Shown here: piece by piece, positions 9,835 through 19,702 of the stretch
Numbering within the stretch: position 1 is the first letter of the stretch
Layout: every line of letters starts with the position of its first letter
NCBI GenBank assembly: GCA_905250025.1
Contig: CAJNOJ010000031.1
Coordinates: forward strand, 310,001 to 374,000
Reading direction: 5' to 3'
Length of the DNA: 64,000 nucleotides
Source of the DNA: Adineta ricciae
Taxonomy: Eukaryota > Rotifera > Eurotatoria > Adinetida > Adinetidae
Made by a program: the position numbers and the translations under genes
Notes under the pieces: generated by a model
Told to the model about the DNA's origin: nothing
Databases searched by the model: none
Seen by the model: only the letters and a program-made list of their open reading frames with translations

Positions 9835-12064
9835 ATGACGGCAACGATTGCGCTTGTTGGTACGCTTGATACAAAAGGTGCCGAATATGAATTTATTCGT
9901 CAACAAATCGATAATATCGGCTCATGCTCAGTTGTATTAATTGATATTGGACTTCAGTCAAATGAAAAATGCTCGTCGATAGCAGATATTTCGTCGCAAA
10001 TAATATGTGAAGCTGGTGGTGGTGATTATAAAGCAATAGTAGAACACAAATTGACAAAAGCCGATGGATTTAAATTAATGACCAAAGGACTTGGACTAAA
10101 ATTAAATGAACTCTACGAATCAAATCGTTTACATGGTATTCTTGGTCTTGGTGGTTCATGTGGTACATCAATCATATCTGAAGCTATACAACAATCGAAA
10201 ATTTTACCTATTGGCTTACCGAAATTGATTGTATCTACTATTGCCGCTTCGAGTAACGCGCATACTGCTGTTGGCTTAACTGATGTTACTTTGATGCATT
10301 CAGTCACCGATATCGGTGGTGGAGTCAATCGTATTAATAAGCCTATCTTGGCTAATGCTGCTGCAGCTATAGCAGCTATGGCTTCTCGTTACTACGAATC
10401 GATACGGCAAGAAAAGGAAGCAGCAGTAGCCGATAATGTTCCGCCTGTGATTGCATTGACAATGTTTGGCGTTACAACACCATGTGTGATGGAAGCAAAG
10501 AAGAAATTAGAAGAACTCGGTTATGAGACTGTTGTGTTTCATGCAACGGGTATTGGTGGTCGAGCTATGGAGCGTTTAATTGAATCTGGTTCGATTAACG
10601 GCGTGTTGGATATCACAACAACAGAACTAGCTGATGAACTTGTCGGTGGAATACTCTCGGCTGGTCCAAAACGATTGGAAATAGCTGGACGAAAAAATCT
10701 CCCTCAAGTTATTTCACTTGGTGCACTTGACATGGTTAATTTTGGAGCTCGTCATACAGTACCAGAAGAATTTACAAAGACGAACCGTTTACTGTATGAA
10801 CATAATAGTCAAATAACATTGATGAGAACAACAAAGGATGAATGCAGACAGTTGGGCGAGATTATCGCTAAGAAATTAAATCAACATTCAGGATCTGATG
10901 TAGTGCGTGTTTTTGTTCCTCGAGCTGGCTTTTCTTTAATATCAGGTATGCATTATTATAGTTTTGGCCATATAATCTAAGTTTGAAATTCTGTCTTTCT
11001 CTTTTGCAGTAAAAGATGGCCCTTTTTACGATAAACAAGCGGATGAATGTCTTATTGAAGCATTACATAAGCATGCAGATCCGAAAAAAGTGGAAATTAT
11101 CGAGCGAGATGAAACGATCAATGAACCAACATTTGCACATGCTATGGTTCAAGCATTGCATGATCGAATGCAGTATAAACCAACTGTTAAACACCAAACA
11201 GAAATACCAGAAAAAAAGAGAATAAAACCACGAAATCGTCGTGAGTGTTTGAATCAACTTCGAGCCGTTATCGAAGAAGGTCGAGTTATCATTGGCTCCG
11301 GCGCAGGAATTGGTTTATCAGCGAAGTGTATAGAAGAAGGTGGTGCCGATCTACTAATTATATACAATTCAGGACGATATCGTATGGCTGGAAGGGGCTC
11401 CTTAGCCGGCCTTCTCTCATACAGTGATGCTAATGCTGTTGTTCTCGAAATGGCTGGTGAAGTATTACCGATTATTAAACATACCCCGGTGCTTGCCGGC
11501 GTGTGTGGTACTGATCCATTTCGACTGATGCCTCAATTACTAAAACAAATAAAAGAAGCTGGTTTTATTGGAGTACAAAATTTTCCCACGGTTGGTATCA
11601 TTGATGGAATTTTTCGACAGAATCTCGAAGAGACAGGCATGGCTTATGAACAAGAAGTGGAAATGATTCGACAAGCTCATGCTATTGGTCTAGTTACCGC
11701 TCCATATGTCTTCAACGAACAAGAAGCTCGTCAAATGACAGAAGCTGGTGCTGATATTATTGTTGCTCATATGGGTGTCACAACAAAAGGTGCAATTGGT
11801 GCCAAGTCTGCCATTACATTAGATGAATGCGTTCAACGTATTCAAGCTATTCATGATGTTTCAGTTCAAATCAATCCTCAAGTTATTGTTCTTTGCCATG
11901 GTGGACCGTTAGCTGAACCTGACGATGTTCAGTATATTCTTGCACGAACTCACGGTATCAAGGGATTCTTTGGGGCGTCAAGTATGGAACGATTGCCAAC
12001 AGAAATTGCCTTGGTTGAAAATACGAAACGATTTAAACAGCTACAATTTTCAAAGACAAACTAA
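9835..12064 (+). CDS. Tm-1-like protein: UPF0261 domain plus TIM-barrel (PEP-hydrolase-like) domain
   Basis: Two exons, 9835-10945 and 11010-12064, give 721 residues, close to plant Tm-1 (about 750). The N-terminal 400 residues are a UPF0261 (Tm-1 ATP-binding-like) domain: it opens ATIALVGTLDTKGAEYEF and shows GLGGSCGTSI and the second-lobe FGVTTPCVMEAKKKLEELGY...HATGIGGRAMERLIESG. The C-terminal 280 residues are the TIM-barrel phosphoenolpyruvate-hydrolase-like domain: GSGAGIGLSAKCIEEGGADLL, NSGRYRMAGRGSLAGLL, VLAGVCGTDPFR, FPTVGIIDG and GFFGASSMERLP. Tomato Tm-1 binds and inhibits tobamovirus replicase; bacterial and fungal relatives have no settled function. Such genes are mainly known from plants, fungi and bacteria, so foreign origin is a serious possibility, but it carries a host-like short intron. 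AATAAA signals lie at 12205 and 12213. Confidence 0.9.
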
Positions 12065-12297
12065 AAGAAAAATTCTTTCATTCAATTTGACATTGGTAAT
12101 AGTTATTGATTTCTACTGAATAGATAAGTATGAAATAACAAGAGTATTTTCTTTGTTAATACGAACAAAACTTGTTGTTTCTGTTTTATTCAATCCAATC
12201 GATAAATAAATCAATAAAAAAAAAGATAAAATAAAAACCAAATTGTTATTCAAATGAAACAGACGAAGAACAAGGTTATCATTAGCATTCAATGAGT

Positions 12298-13441
12298 TTA
12301 CTTATCAATGAGTTCTGAGACTGACGTTGCACTTTGATTGAGTTTGAATTCATAGAATTTCGGATTGTTCCGTGGATTGCCTTTCGTTATGTTCATTGTT
12401 CGTTCCTTTAAATTCATAATTAATGAACAAACAGTTCCCACTGATCCTAACGATGTTGGTTTATATGATCGACAAATCGGATATGCTTGTTCCTCATTCT
12501 CAAAATCAAACAGGATCGATTGTAATGATGTTCGATTGTCCCATAATTGTGTCACTCGTGCGTAACGATCCAATGAGTTGTGATATCGGGGTTTATCTTT
12601 GATATGATCATTGTTATTTGTATATAGAAAATGATTTGTATGATATGGATGATTTCGAATGAAACGCACTTGATCGCCGGGAAATTCTACGCAACAACAT
12701 TGACCTTGGTCATCGCCTACAAGAGAGAAAAATCGATTTCTTTGTATAGATTGTTTTTTGTCGTTGAGATTTACCAATAAGAACGTGTCCACCGAAACCA
12801 GGTCCATTTTGTTCGAATATATTCAACGCTTGTTCGAAATTTGTCGCTTGATCAAGTACAGCTCGTAATGAAATGTGTAGAGGTATATTCGAGGGAGTTT
12901 GGGATTGTGCTGATGGGTCAACGAAATTGATCGTAACACCAATTCCATGTGAATTCAATCCAACTTTTGCTAATACACCGGGCTCAATCATCTGTAAAAT
13001 ACCTTTGGATTTCACGTGATTAATACAAGCTAAAAACTCGAAATCTTCTATCCAATCCCAGTTTTCTGCTAATTGACAGGTTTGTTTATCATATAAAACA
13101 GTACATTCATTTTGTATTCCAAATGCCAAATGATTTAATAGTTCTAAACGGCAATTTAAAGCGATAATCCAAAGAGGATCTTGTTTGGATGCTACAGCTA
13201 TGGAATCCAGTTCTTCGAGATATTCATTTGAATACGAGGATATTCCTCGACGATATTGTTCGCATAAATTTAAAATCGATTGTTCGTTATAGTTTGGTTG
13301 CGTGGCAAAGTGTTTTCGATAAGTTTTTATGGATTTATCTATACGATCGAATAAAATTGTTCCATGTTCATAACCGCGTTCACGTGCTGTTTGACCGTTG
13401 AATTCGATAAAAGGAAAGATTTCTTTGGGATCTATTGACAT
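12298..13441 (-). CDS. C45-type acyltransferase/amidohydrolase (isopenicillin-N acyltransferase-like)
   Basis: Two exons, 12775-13441 and 12298-12716, separated by a 58-nt intron, encode 361 residues, the size of fungal isopenicillin-N acyltransferase (about 357). It opens with the family signature G-x-x-x-x-R-G-x-x-H-G (GQTARERGYEHG). The predicted N-terminal nucleophile is Cys113 in NECTVL; in this family the chain self-cleaves just before that Cys to give two subunits. Further family hallmarks are ENWDW after the nucleophile and GLNSHGIGVTINFV. Known members hydrolyse or transfer acyl groups on small amides (penicillin precursors; Drosophila Tan acts on beta-alanyl-dopamine). The substrate here is unknown. 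The start ATG lies inside the end of the ASCH gene, sharing 10 nt, which suggests joint expression. Confidence 0.85.
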
Positions 13442-13877
13442 ATTTGAATAGGATCGTTCGAAACAGCACTGACACGTTCGATTTGAATGGCTAGTTTTTG
13501 ATACTTTTCGTATTCGTTATCTTTCGAATAGATCTGCTTTAAAATTAGGCAACCCAGTTCAATCGATTTCACCGTGGGTAATCCGTGTGATAGATGCTTG
13601 TCTAATAACTCTTCGAATGTGTTAAACTTTTCAATTGATAGTACACGTACACAATATTTCCGTCGAATGTTGAAACCCAAATCGTCGTTGTAAAATTCAA
13701 CTATGTAGAATTCAAAATCAAATCTATGTATAACGTTGTGTATGGAAGAGAATGTTATTTACTGATATCTGAGGGCTTCAAATCGTGAAAATGTCCCTTA
13801 TCAAGACGAATTTCAACAGTTTTTTTTCCGCAGTAAATAAGAGAAAACCACGGTTCAGAAAGATGTTTTACCAGCAT
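13432..13877 (-). CDS. stand-alone ASCH-domain protein (127 aa)
   Basis: Two exons, 13763-13877 and 13432-13700, flank a 62-nt intron (13701-13762). The protein, MLVKHLSEPWFSLIYCGKKT..., is essentially one ASCH domain: EPWFSLIYCGKKTVEIRL, KPSDIIEFYNDDLGF, then the typical FNTFEELLDKHL...GLPTVKSIELG and an IYSKDNEYEKY stretch. ASCH folds are PUA-like beta barrels that bind RNA or modified nucleosides; some bacterial single-domain members are amidohydrolases of acetylated cytidine. The short length fits those single-domain proteins better than the animal TRIP4-type. Its stop codon TAG falls 7 nt downstream of the start of the acyltransferase gene's ATG (sequence ATGTCAATAG), an overlap rare in animal genes. 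Confidence 0.8.
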
Positions 13878-14437
13878 AAGTCACGTGTTCGACGAAAAGG
13901 AAAAAATAGGTATATGCGGATGAAAATAATGATTGGGAGCTTTTTGTTGTTTTACTGAGTTATAAATGTGAAAAATAATAGCATATGATCCTCTAACACA
14001 AAAGAACGCTAAGAACAATGTCAAAAAGAACTCAAATAGCAAATAACATCTGAGAGGAGACGAACAAATATCCGAGAATACTAAAACTTTGTGATGATTC
14101 CTGTCTATGCAGAAGCACAGTCTCGACAGATGGCGACACTGTCCGTATCTTGATGAGTGTCAACTTAGTATCGAATTATTAATGAACATTAGTATCATTC
14201 TCCCATCAAAAGTATGAGAAATATCCTATATTTCAATTATATTTAGTGAAAAGAGTTTCATATAGGGTAGAACAAATTGAAATTCACTGTCTTAAATGCT
14301 ATTATAAGGTCTAGATTCTCATATCACAAGGCAATCAATTTGTGATGGCATATTTAGTAAGATAGACAACTAAGAAGCGAATTGACAATAAAAAAAAGGT
14401 TATAATAAAACAAAAACATTTAAAACACTTGATTCAA
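13878..14437. other. intergenic
   Basis: Upstream of the ASCH gene and downstream of a small Cys-rich gene. AT-rich; nothing further recognised. Confidence 0.4.
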
Positions 14438-14644
14438 TTAGCTACAACAGCCGCAGAAGTAAAAACCCTCGATGCAGCATTCGATTAAGCACCAACAGCA
14501 GGGCCAGATCCAGAGAGCAATGCCATATGGAAAATTACAACTGCTTGTTCCAACCTGAACAGATTCGGAATCTTCCGTATTTATATTATCAAACACTTTC
14601 GGTTGTTCTATGACCAAAGCCGTGTTAATTATTTGATCACTCAT
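14438..14644 (-). CDS. small protein with Cys-rich hydrophobic C-terminus (about 68 aa)
   Basis: Single ORF starting MSDQIINTALVIEQ (an in-frame ATG 6 nt upstream is equally possible). The first half is polar; the last 35 residues contain nine Cys in a Trp/Phe-rich setting (WIWPCCWCLIECCIEGFYFCGCCS). This looks like a palmitoylated or membrane-embedded cysteine tail of the CYSTM or XYPPX type, but the family match is not firm. It lies 500 nt from another Cys-rich small gene in the same orientation, suggesting a related pair. TATA-like tracts occur upstream (near 14663 and 14762). Confidence 0.5.
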   Translation of the reverse strand: MSDQIINTALVIEQPKVFDNINTEDSESVQVGTSSCNFPYGIALWIWPCCWCLIECCIEGFYFCGCCS

Positions 14645-14650
14645 TTTCAA

Positions 14651-15163
14651 TTTCTAATATATGTATATATAACCCAACGAATCGCGTCAACTTCAGTTTG
14701 ATCTATTGGATCGTTCCAGCATTGAATTATATATGTAGTGGAAAACATCATAATTTAGGTTTATATATGTACGCGTGCGGATATCTTTCTAATTGAAATT
14801 TATTCGGAAGAAAAATATTAATATGTTACTCAGTGACAAATAACTGATGTCATGTGTAAGCGTCGATTGCTCTATTTAACACAACACTGTTTTTTTTGTG
14901 GCTATCTAGAATCCACAAATCTCGTGAATAATCCGTTTACTAGATGAGTAGTATTTTTTCTTGCTCATTTGATTTTCTAATTATATCTCAAATGTGCACG
15001 AAACATTGTAAACCAAATCATATCGATATTTTTTTAGACTGTTTGATTGTGTTGGCACTATTCTCGGAATCTCGAGTAACCAATGTGGTTTTACTCTTCG
15101 TTTTATCTTATTTATTAAAAAATCGAAATGAATAGTTATAAATTTATTCGACTCGAAAATTAA
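14651..15163. other. intergenic between two Cys-rich genes
   Basis: Likely promoter of the 14438 gene and 3' UTR of the 15164 gene. TATATAAA-like elements occur on the minus strand near 14762 and 14727. Confidence 0.35.
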
Positions 15164-15532
15164 CTATGAACACAGCTTACATAAACTGGATAAACAATCG
15201 CAAATGTTGCTACATCCATTACCTAAACACTCACAGATCAAACAGCAACAATCGCAGTCTGGATGTGAACATGACTGGCATAAGTTACATACAGCATCCA
15301 GGCAATTGCATGCACAACAAGAGTAAAACAGACAGCAGTCACAAGCTTTCAAACAATAACACGAACTATTGCAGCAATATCTTCGAACGGGTTGTGTTCC
15401 TTCATGTCTTGCCGATGAATTTGATGCTTGTTCTGACTTTTTCATTGATGATTCCATTGAACCCCCAGGAAAAACTTTATTTTTTGAGTATAAATCTCCG
15501 TTAGTCTTCTCATGTATCTGACTTTCTTCCAT
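15164..15532 (-). CDS. Cys-rich C-terminal domain protein, I-mfa-like (122 aa)
   Basis: Single ORF. The first 50 residues are polar and charged (MEESQIHEKTNGDLYSKNK); the last 72 hold about 25 Cys in CC, CxC and CxxC spacing (CDCCLFYSCCACNCLDAVC, DCDCCCLICECLGNGC). The spacing resembles the I-mfa domain of MDFI/MDFIC, whose Cys-rich tails are lipidated and associate with transcription factors or PIEZO channels; I offer this as the best but unproven comparison. A metallothionein-like protein is less likely because hydrophobic residues are interspersed. A CTATAAAA element lies about 90 nt upstream. Confidence 0.55.
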   Translation of the reverse strand: MEESQIHEKTNGDLYSKNKVFPGGSMESSMKKSEQASNSSARHEGTQPVRRYCCNSSCYCLKACDCCLFYSCCACNCLDAVCNLCQSCSHPDCDCCCLICECLGNGCSNICDCLSSLCKLCS

Positions 15533-15616
15533 AATCAGTAAATATTGTGCAATGTAAACTAAAATCCGTTAATGTTCTTCTCAACTTCAGTACATGATTG
15601 AAGAATCAGAGAAAGA

Positions 15617-15624
15617 TTTTATAG
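15617..15624 (-). promoter_or_regulatory. TATA box candidate for the Cys-rich gene
   Basis: Minus-strand CTATAAAA about 85-90 nt before the ATG at 15532; consensus-like, with suitable spacing if the leader is about 55-60 nt. Confidence 0.4.
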
Positions 15625-15829
15625 TTTTCTCCGACCGAGATTGACGTCAACATCGAAATGATCCACAAGTGCAAGCCATTTTAACAACAGTGATCAAACA
15701 AGAGGAAAAGACAGCATCTCGCCTGTCGACATATTTCGTGCGTAGGAAAAAAAACATTTTGACTCATTTTTTCAATCGTCAATTCTATTCCACATTACAT
15801 AGATATTTTCATAGTGTATAAAAATGTGT

Positions 15830-16444
15830 TCACAAAATACGAATGTAAGTAAGAAATATAAAAAGCATAGAGAACAATTTAAGCACAAGCGAAATTTCTG
15901 TGTGTCGTTGAGCATGATTGAAAAATGGTAAAAATGGATATCCGAAGAAATAGAAACCTGAATACCATTGATCGGGTGCTGGTAATCGCATATTATTCAT
16001 GTTTGCTAGAATCATACGAAATATAACTTTAATCAACAATTTCAAAATGTCCTTACGATAATAATAAGCATTCGATCCACTCGGATAGGCATTATATTGT
16101 TGCGGATTGTATGAACCACCGCTCATAACGTTGACAGGCGTCGGATATTGATAGGCAACTCCACCAACAATAAATCGGTTGTTATTTTGCGAATTTCCAG
16201 TATAACTTCCACCTCCATTGGCTCCATAATAAGATATCACTGCTGGATCCAGTGCATACGCACCAAAATTCTTATCAAGATACTGTCGGCGACGACGACG
16301 ACGACGACTTGTGCTATCAACTAGTATTAAGACAAACTTGAGGAAAATATTCGAAATTGAACTAAACAAACCTTCGGTAAGAGAACAAAGAATCGTGATG
16401 ATTAAAATTACAGCAAAAAATTGCGAACAACTTGACCATCTCAT
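15830..16444 (-). CDS. secreted protein with poly-Arg cleavage site
   Basis: Three short exons; both introns are a multiple of three and free of stops, so the unspliced frame is also open. The N-terminus is a clear signal peptide (FFAVILIITILCSLTE). After the first splice comes DST followed by S and seven Arg (16277-16312 region), a likely furin or prohormone-convertase site, then a Gly/Tyr/Asn-rich segment (SYYGANGGGSYTGNSQNNN) and an aromatic C-terminus ending in a hydrophobic helix (FSMLFIFLTYI) that could be a membrane anchor. No family recognised; a cuticle, mucus or peptide precursor are possibilities. A GTTATAAAG element lies near 16517-16524 on the same strand. Confidence 0.6.
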   Translation of the reverse strand: MRWSSCSQFFAVILIITILCSLTEGLFSSISNIFLKFVLILVDSTSRRRRRRRQYLDKNFGAYALDPAVISYYGANGGGSYTGNSQNNNRFIVGGVAYQYPTPVNVMSGGSYNPQQYNAYPSGSNAYYYRKDILKLLIKVIFRMILANMNNMRLPAPDQWYSGFYFFGYPFLPFFNHAQRHTEISLVLKLFSMLFIFLTYIRIL

Positions 16445-17351
16445 GGTGAATCACGCGTGCATTCAAGGCAAAAAAAGAGAAAAAAGTAAGATCTCTTTTC
16501 TTCTCCTCTTTCGTTCTTTATAACCTTGATAGTTTGGTCCTTTGTCGTTTTTCTCTTACATCACTGTACGACTTTCTTCATTTTCTTTTTCTTTCCTGGT
16601 TACATTATTCTGTTCCATAAAAAAATACATTTTCTCGCTTCTGCGGATTTTTTTTTTCTTCTTCTTTTTCTCCTTCAAACATCTATGTTCTGTATTACAC
16701 ATGCATTTATTTATACAGACACTTCGATGAAATGTATGTGCCCTTTGTTGTGCATATATTGAAGGAAGTTGGCCTCGGAGTAGTAATGAATCGAAAAGAG
16801 AAATTCACGATGCCATATGACAAGTTGCATGTTCAATGGGAACAGTATGCGAGTTAGAAGTTGTGATTTATGATTATACGTATATGTACTCGTTCGTATG
16901 ATTATTATTCGAGGCTTCTTTCCTTTGGATCTTGTTCACAGGACACGGAAAATGTATTTAGTATTGTGAAGTAGTTTTTGGTAAATGAAAAGTATGAGTT
17001 GACTTTCGTTTGAAGGTTTTATTTGGATAATAATAGCAATAGGTTAGAAAATAGCCATCTGTTGCCAAATTAATTCTCAGGAGAATGGAAGAACAATGAT
17101 CATTAGTTCGATTCTGATGATTGTGTTCAAGTTTTGTAGAGTATTTCATTTAATTGCAATTCAAGAGAAAGGATCTGCTGATAATTCAAACAGAGTCAAT
17201 ATTTTTCTTGTGCGTAAGAAATTGTACGATTTGAATAGTTTTATTTTATTATGTACAAAAAGAAAATAGTGCTGTTTTGTTGACATGAATGATTTATTTG
17301 AGATTCGATGTGTTTTTATTTCGATACCGGACAAATCAAAAAAAGGGAGAA
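16445..17351. other. intergenic, pyrimidine-rich tracts
   Basis: Promoter region of the poly-Arg gene (TATA-like GTTATAAAG, minus strand, near 16517-16524), then long T/C-rich tracts (about 16580-16680). The ORFs here (16526-16762 and neighbours) are translations of T/C-rich sequence and are not credible genes. Confidence 0.4.
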
Positions 17352-19702
17352 TTAGTTATAAGCATATATTTCACAAAAATGGGCTTTAAACGGCAAGGAA
17401 AATCTTGTTTGCGTCCGATTACTCACTGTTTTGATTCCAAATAGTTGTATATGAATATATCGACCTATAATGGGACTTTCACACTGAAGATGTAAACATT
17501 GGGATAGAGTACTATAATCTGTCCGTGTCACAAACGAACATTGTGATGTAGTTAATTGGTCAGGATCAAGGTGAATATCACGCGTTATATAAACAACAAT
17601 TCGATCAAGCTGAAATCGAGATATGTAATCATCTTGAGATAAATGTGAAACTAAATTCAAGAGTATTTTGCACATAAAATAAAGAAAAACATCTTTCGTT
17701 CTTACATGAATCAAGTTGATGGATGACAACGCCGTGTACGTGATAATTTCGATTGAGATCAATGATAATATGTGGTTCATTATTTCGACAACGTGTAGAA
17801 TCAATCGTTGCACAACGACTGGGAGCAGTATAACCGTCAATCAAATAAGATAAAAATGTTTGTTGAGGAGAGTAAATTGACGCAGGGACCAGATCATTGA
17901 GTATAATTCGTTTTCGATGTGCGAGATTCTCCACTGAAGATCAAACGTGTAGAGATATTTATACATGGAAATCAAATTTCTTACCACATGGTGTTTCAGG
18001 TCGAACACGAAAATACCCAAGACAGCAAGAGCCTGCAAAATATGATAAAATTAGTTCTCGTTTTCGTATTAGGAGAATATACCATCATGTGGACATCCAA
18101 GAAGTCCAGCACGCATCGATAATCTTCCGTTCCATTCTTTAGGAAAAAATCGTACAAATCGTGCCGTGAATGGTTGATTCAGATAATGAACACGTTCAAG
18201 TGATTTATCATAATTACCGCTGAATATCTATGAAAAACCAGTAATGACTTCTCTCATTCATGTCTTTCCAATTTTACTTTGGGCTCTGTTCGTTGCACAT
18301 CATTATAATAAATCCATAAACGCGTATCATTGGAAAAAGCAACTGTATACTTGGTTACCCATTGTTCACCATGATCACCACGACCTTTAGTTATCAATGC
18401 TGTAACACGTGTCGGATGGCCAATATCGATTTGTAACCAATTATCTTTCACTTTATAGAAAAACAAAACGTTCTTCAAGTTAATTTTCACGACAAAAGAA
18501 TAGATTAAACCTTGTTTGTATCGTGCACACCATCCTTTATTACTCAGCAGAAAAGCATCACGTGGTTGACATGTTGCACGATAGCGAGTTGGAACTGACG
18601 ATGATGCTGAAAAACGAGTATAGGGAAGGTACACCAACGGTTTATTACATTCTAAAAAAAGGTATGAGAAGAGAAAGAGACTACTTCAATATTCAATTAT
18701 CAACAAATAACATTTCTTTACCTTGACATCCGACGAGTTCTAATCGAAGACTTGGACGTAAATTCCATGAAACAATATGAAAACGAATGAATCGCGCATA
18801 GAACGGTGTTTGAAAGTATTGGTATCGAACAGACACGGCATCTTGATTGCCTGTGAAGATCTTTTGATTACCTTCAGTGTCGGTTATATAATTCCATTGA
18901 TAGTAATCAAGACTATGAGATATGAGAAGAGCGGTAATCCACTCTCCCGAACCTGGCCGACCTTGTGTTATGAAGCCATGAAACTTTTCAATTGAATAAA
19001 TTAAATCAGAAGACATTTCTCTTCAACGAGATACTTACTTTTGTTGGGGTGCCAAGATCAATTTGAATCCATTGATGTGGTTGATTGGTTCGCGGACACC
19101 AAGCACGATCATTAACATTGGAATAGAGACGAAGAAAATTTGCTTGACATTGTTCTTTACGCTGTTCATCAACACTACTCGCTGTTATTTGCCAATCTTT
19201 TATTTCACCTGTACTTAAACCAAGTGGAACACTACAGGAAGCTAAAAGAAGAAAGATTTAAATCAAATGTTCACAAATAGAAACGCTTTTAGCTTTTCTT
19301 TGCTTTGTTATTGATTCCATATTTCTGTTATCCTTGATATGTCTCTTCTGATTACATTTCTTTCATACGATTTTCTTTTCAAACACTTGTCTTAATAGTT
19401 CGACTAGTAATTAGTTTTTTTTTGAGTATACAATGTCACATCAAATGACTTTTTTTTTTCACATAACATCGATGAATTAAATTTCACTATGAAATTTTGA
19501 AGTTGTTCTTTATCACACAAATGTCGAGATATTTCGATAGACAACAAAGAAGAGCAATCGATGTGGAAGTTTCGTCAATGATATGAGAGACACGAAAGGA
19601 AATTAACATAAGCTCGTTATTTTTTGTTTATAAGTAACACTTACCGTTGATTATCTGAATGTGAAGGCCCACCAAACAGAACAATAAAAGAACTGTGACC
19701 AT
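17352..19702 (-). CDS. secreted discoidin (F5/8 type C) domain protein
   Basis: At least eight short exons. It starts MVTVLLLFCLVGLHIQIIN, a signal peptide, at ATG 19702. Two tandem F5/8C domains follow: the first from CSVPLGLSTGEIKDWQITAS through WIQIDLGTPTK to FIRFHIVSWNLRPSLRLELVGC; the second from NKPLVYLPYTRFSASSS through NWLQIDIGHPTRVTALITKGRGD to RFFPKEWNGRLSMRAGLLGC. A third, more divergent lectin-like unit closes the protein (SRCATIDSTRCRNNEPHIII, HVHGVVIHQLDS) and ends IYAYN-stop. F5/8C domains are jelly rolls that bind glycans, lipids or collagen; the protein probably acts outside the cell. The second domain carries an RGD within KGRGDHG. No transmembrane segment is seen. Internal exon boundaries are partly approximate. 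Confidence 0.8.

Noticed and set aside
16526-16762. Phe-rich ORFs in two frames
   Set aside because: Artefact of a T/C-rich tract; both overlapping frames look equally hydrophobic.
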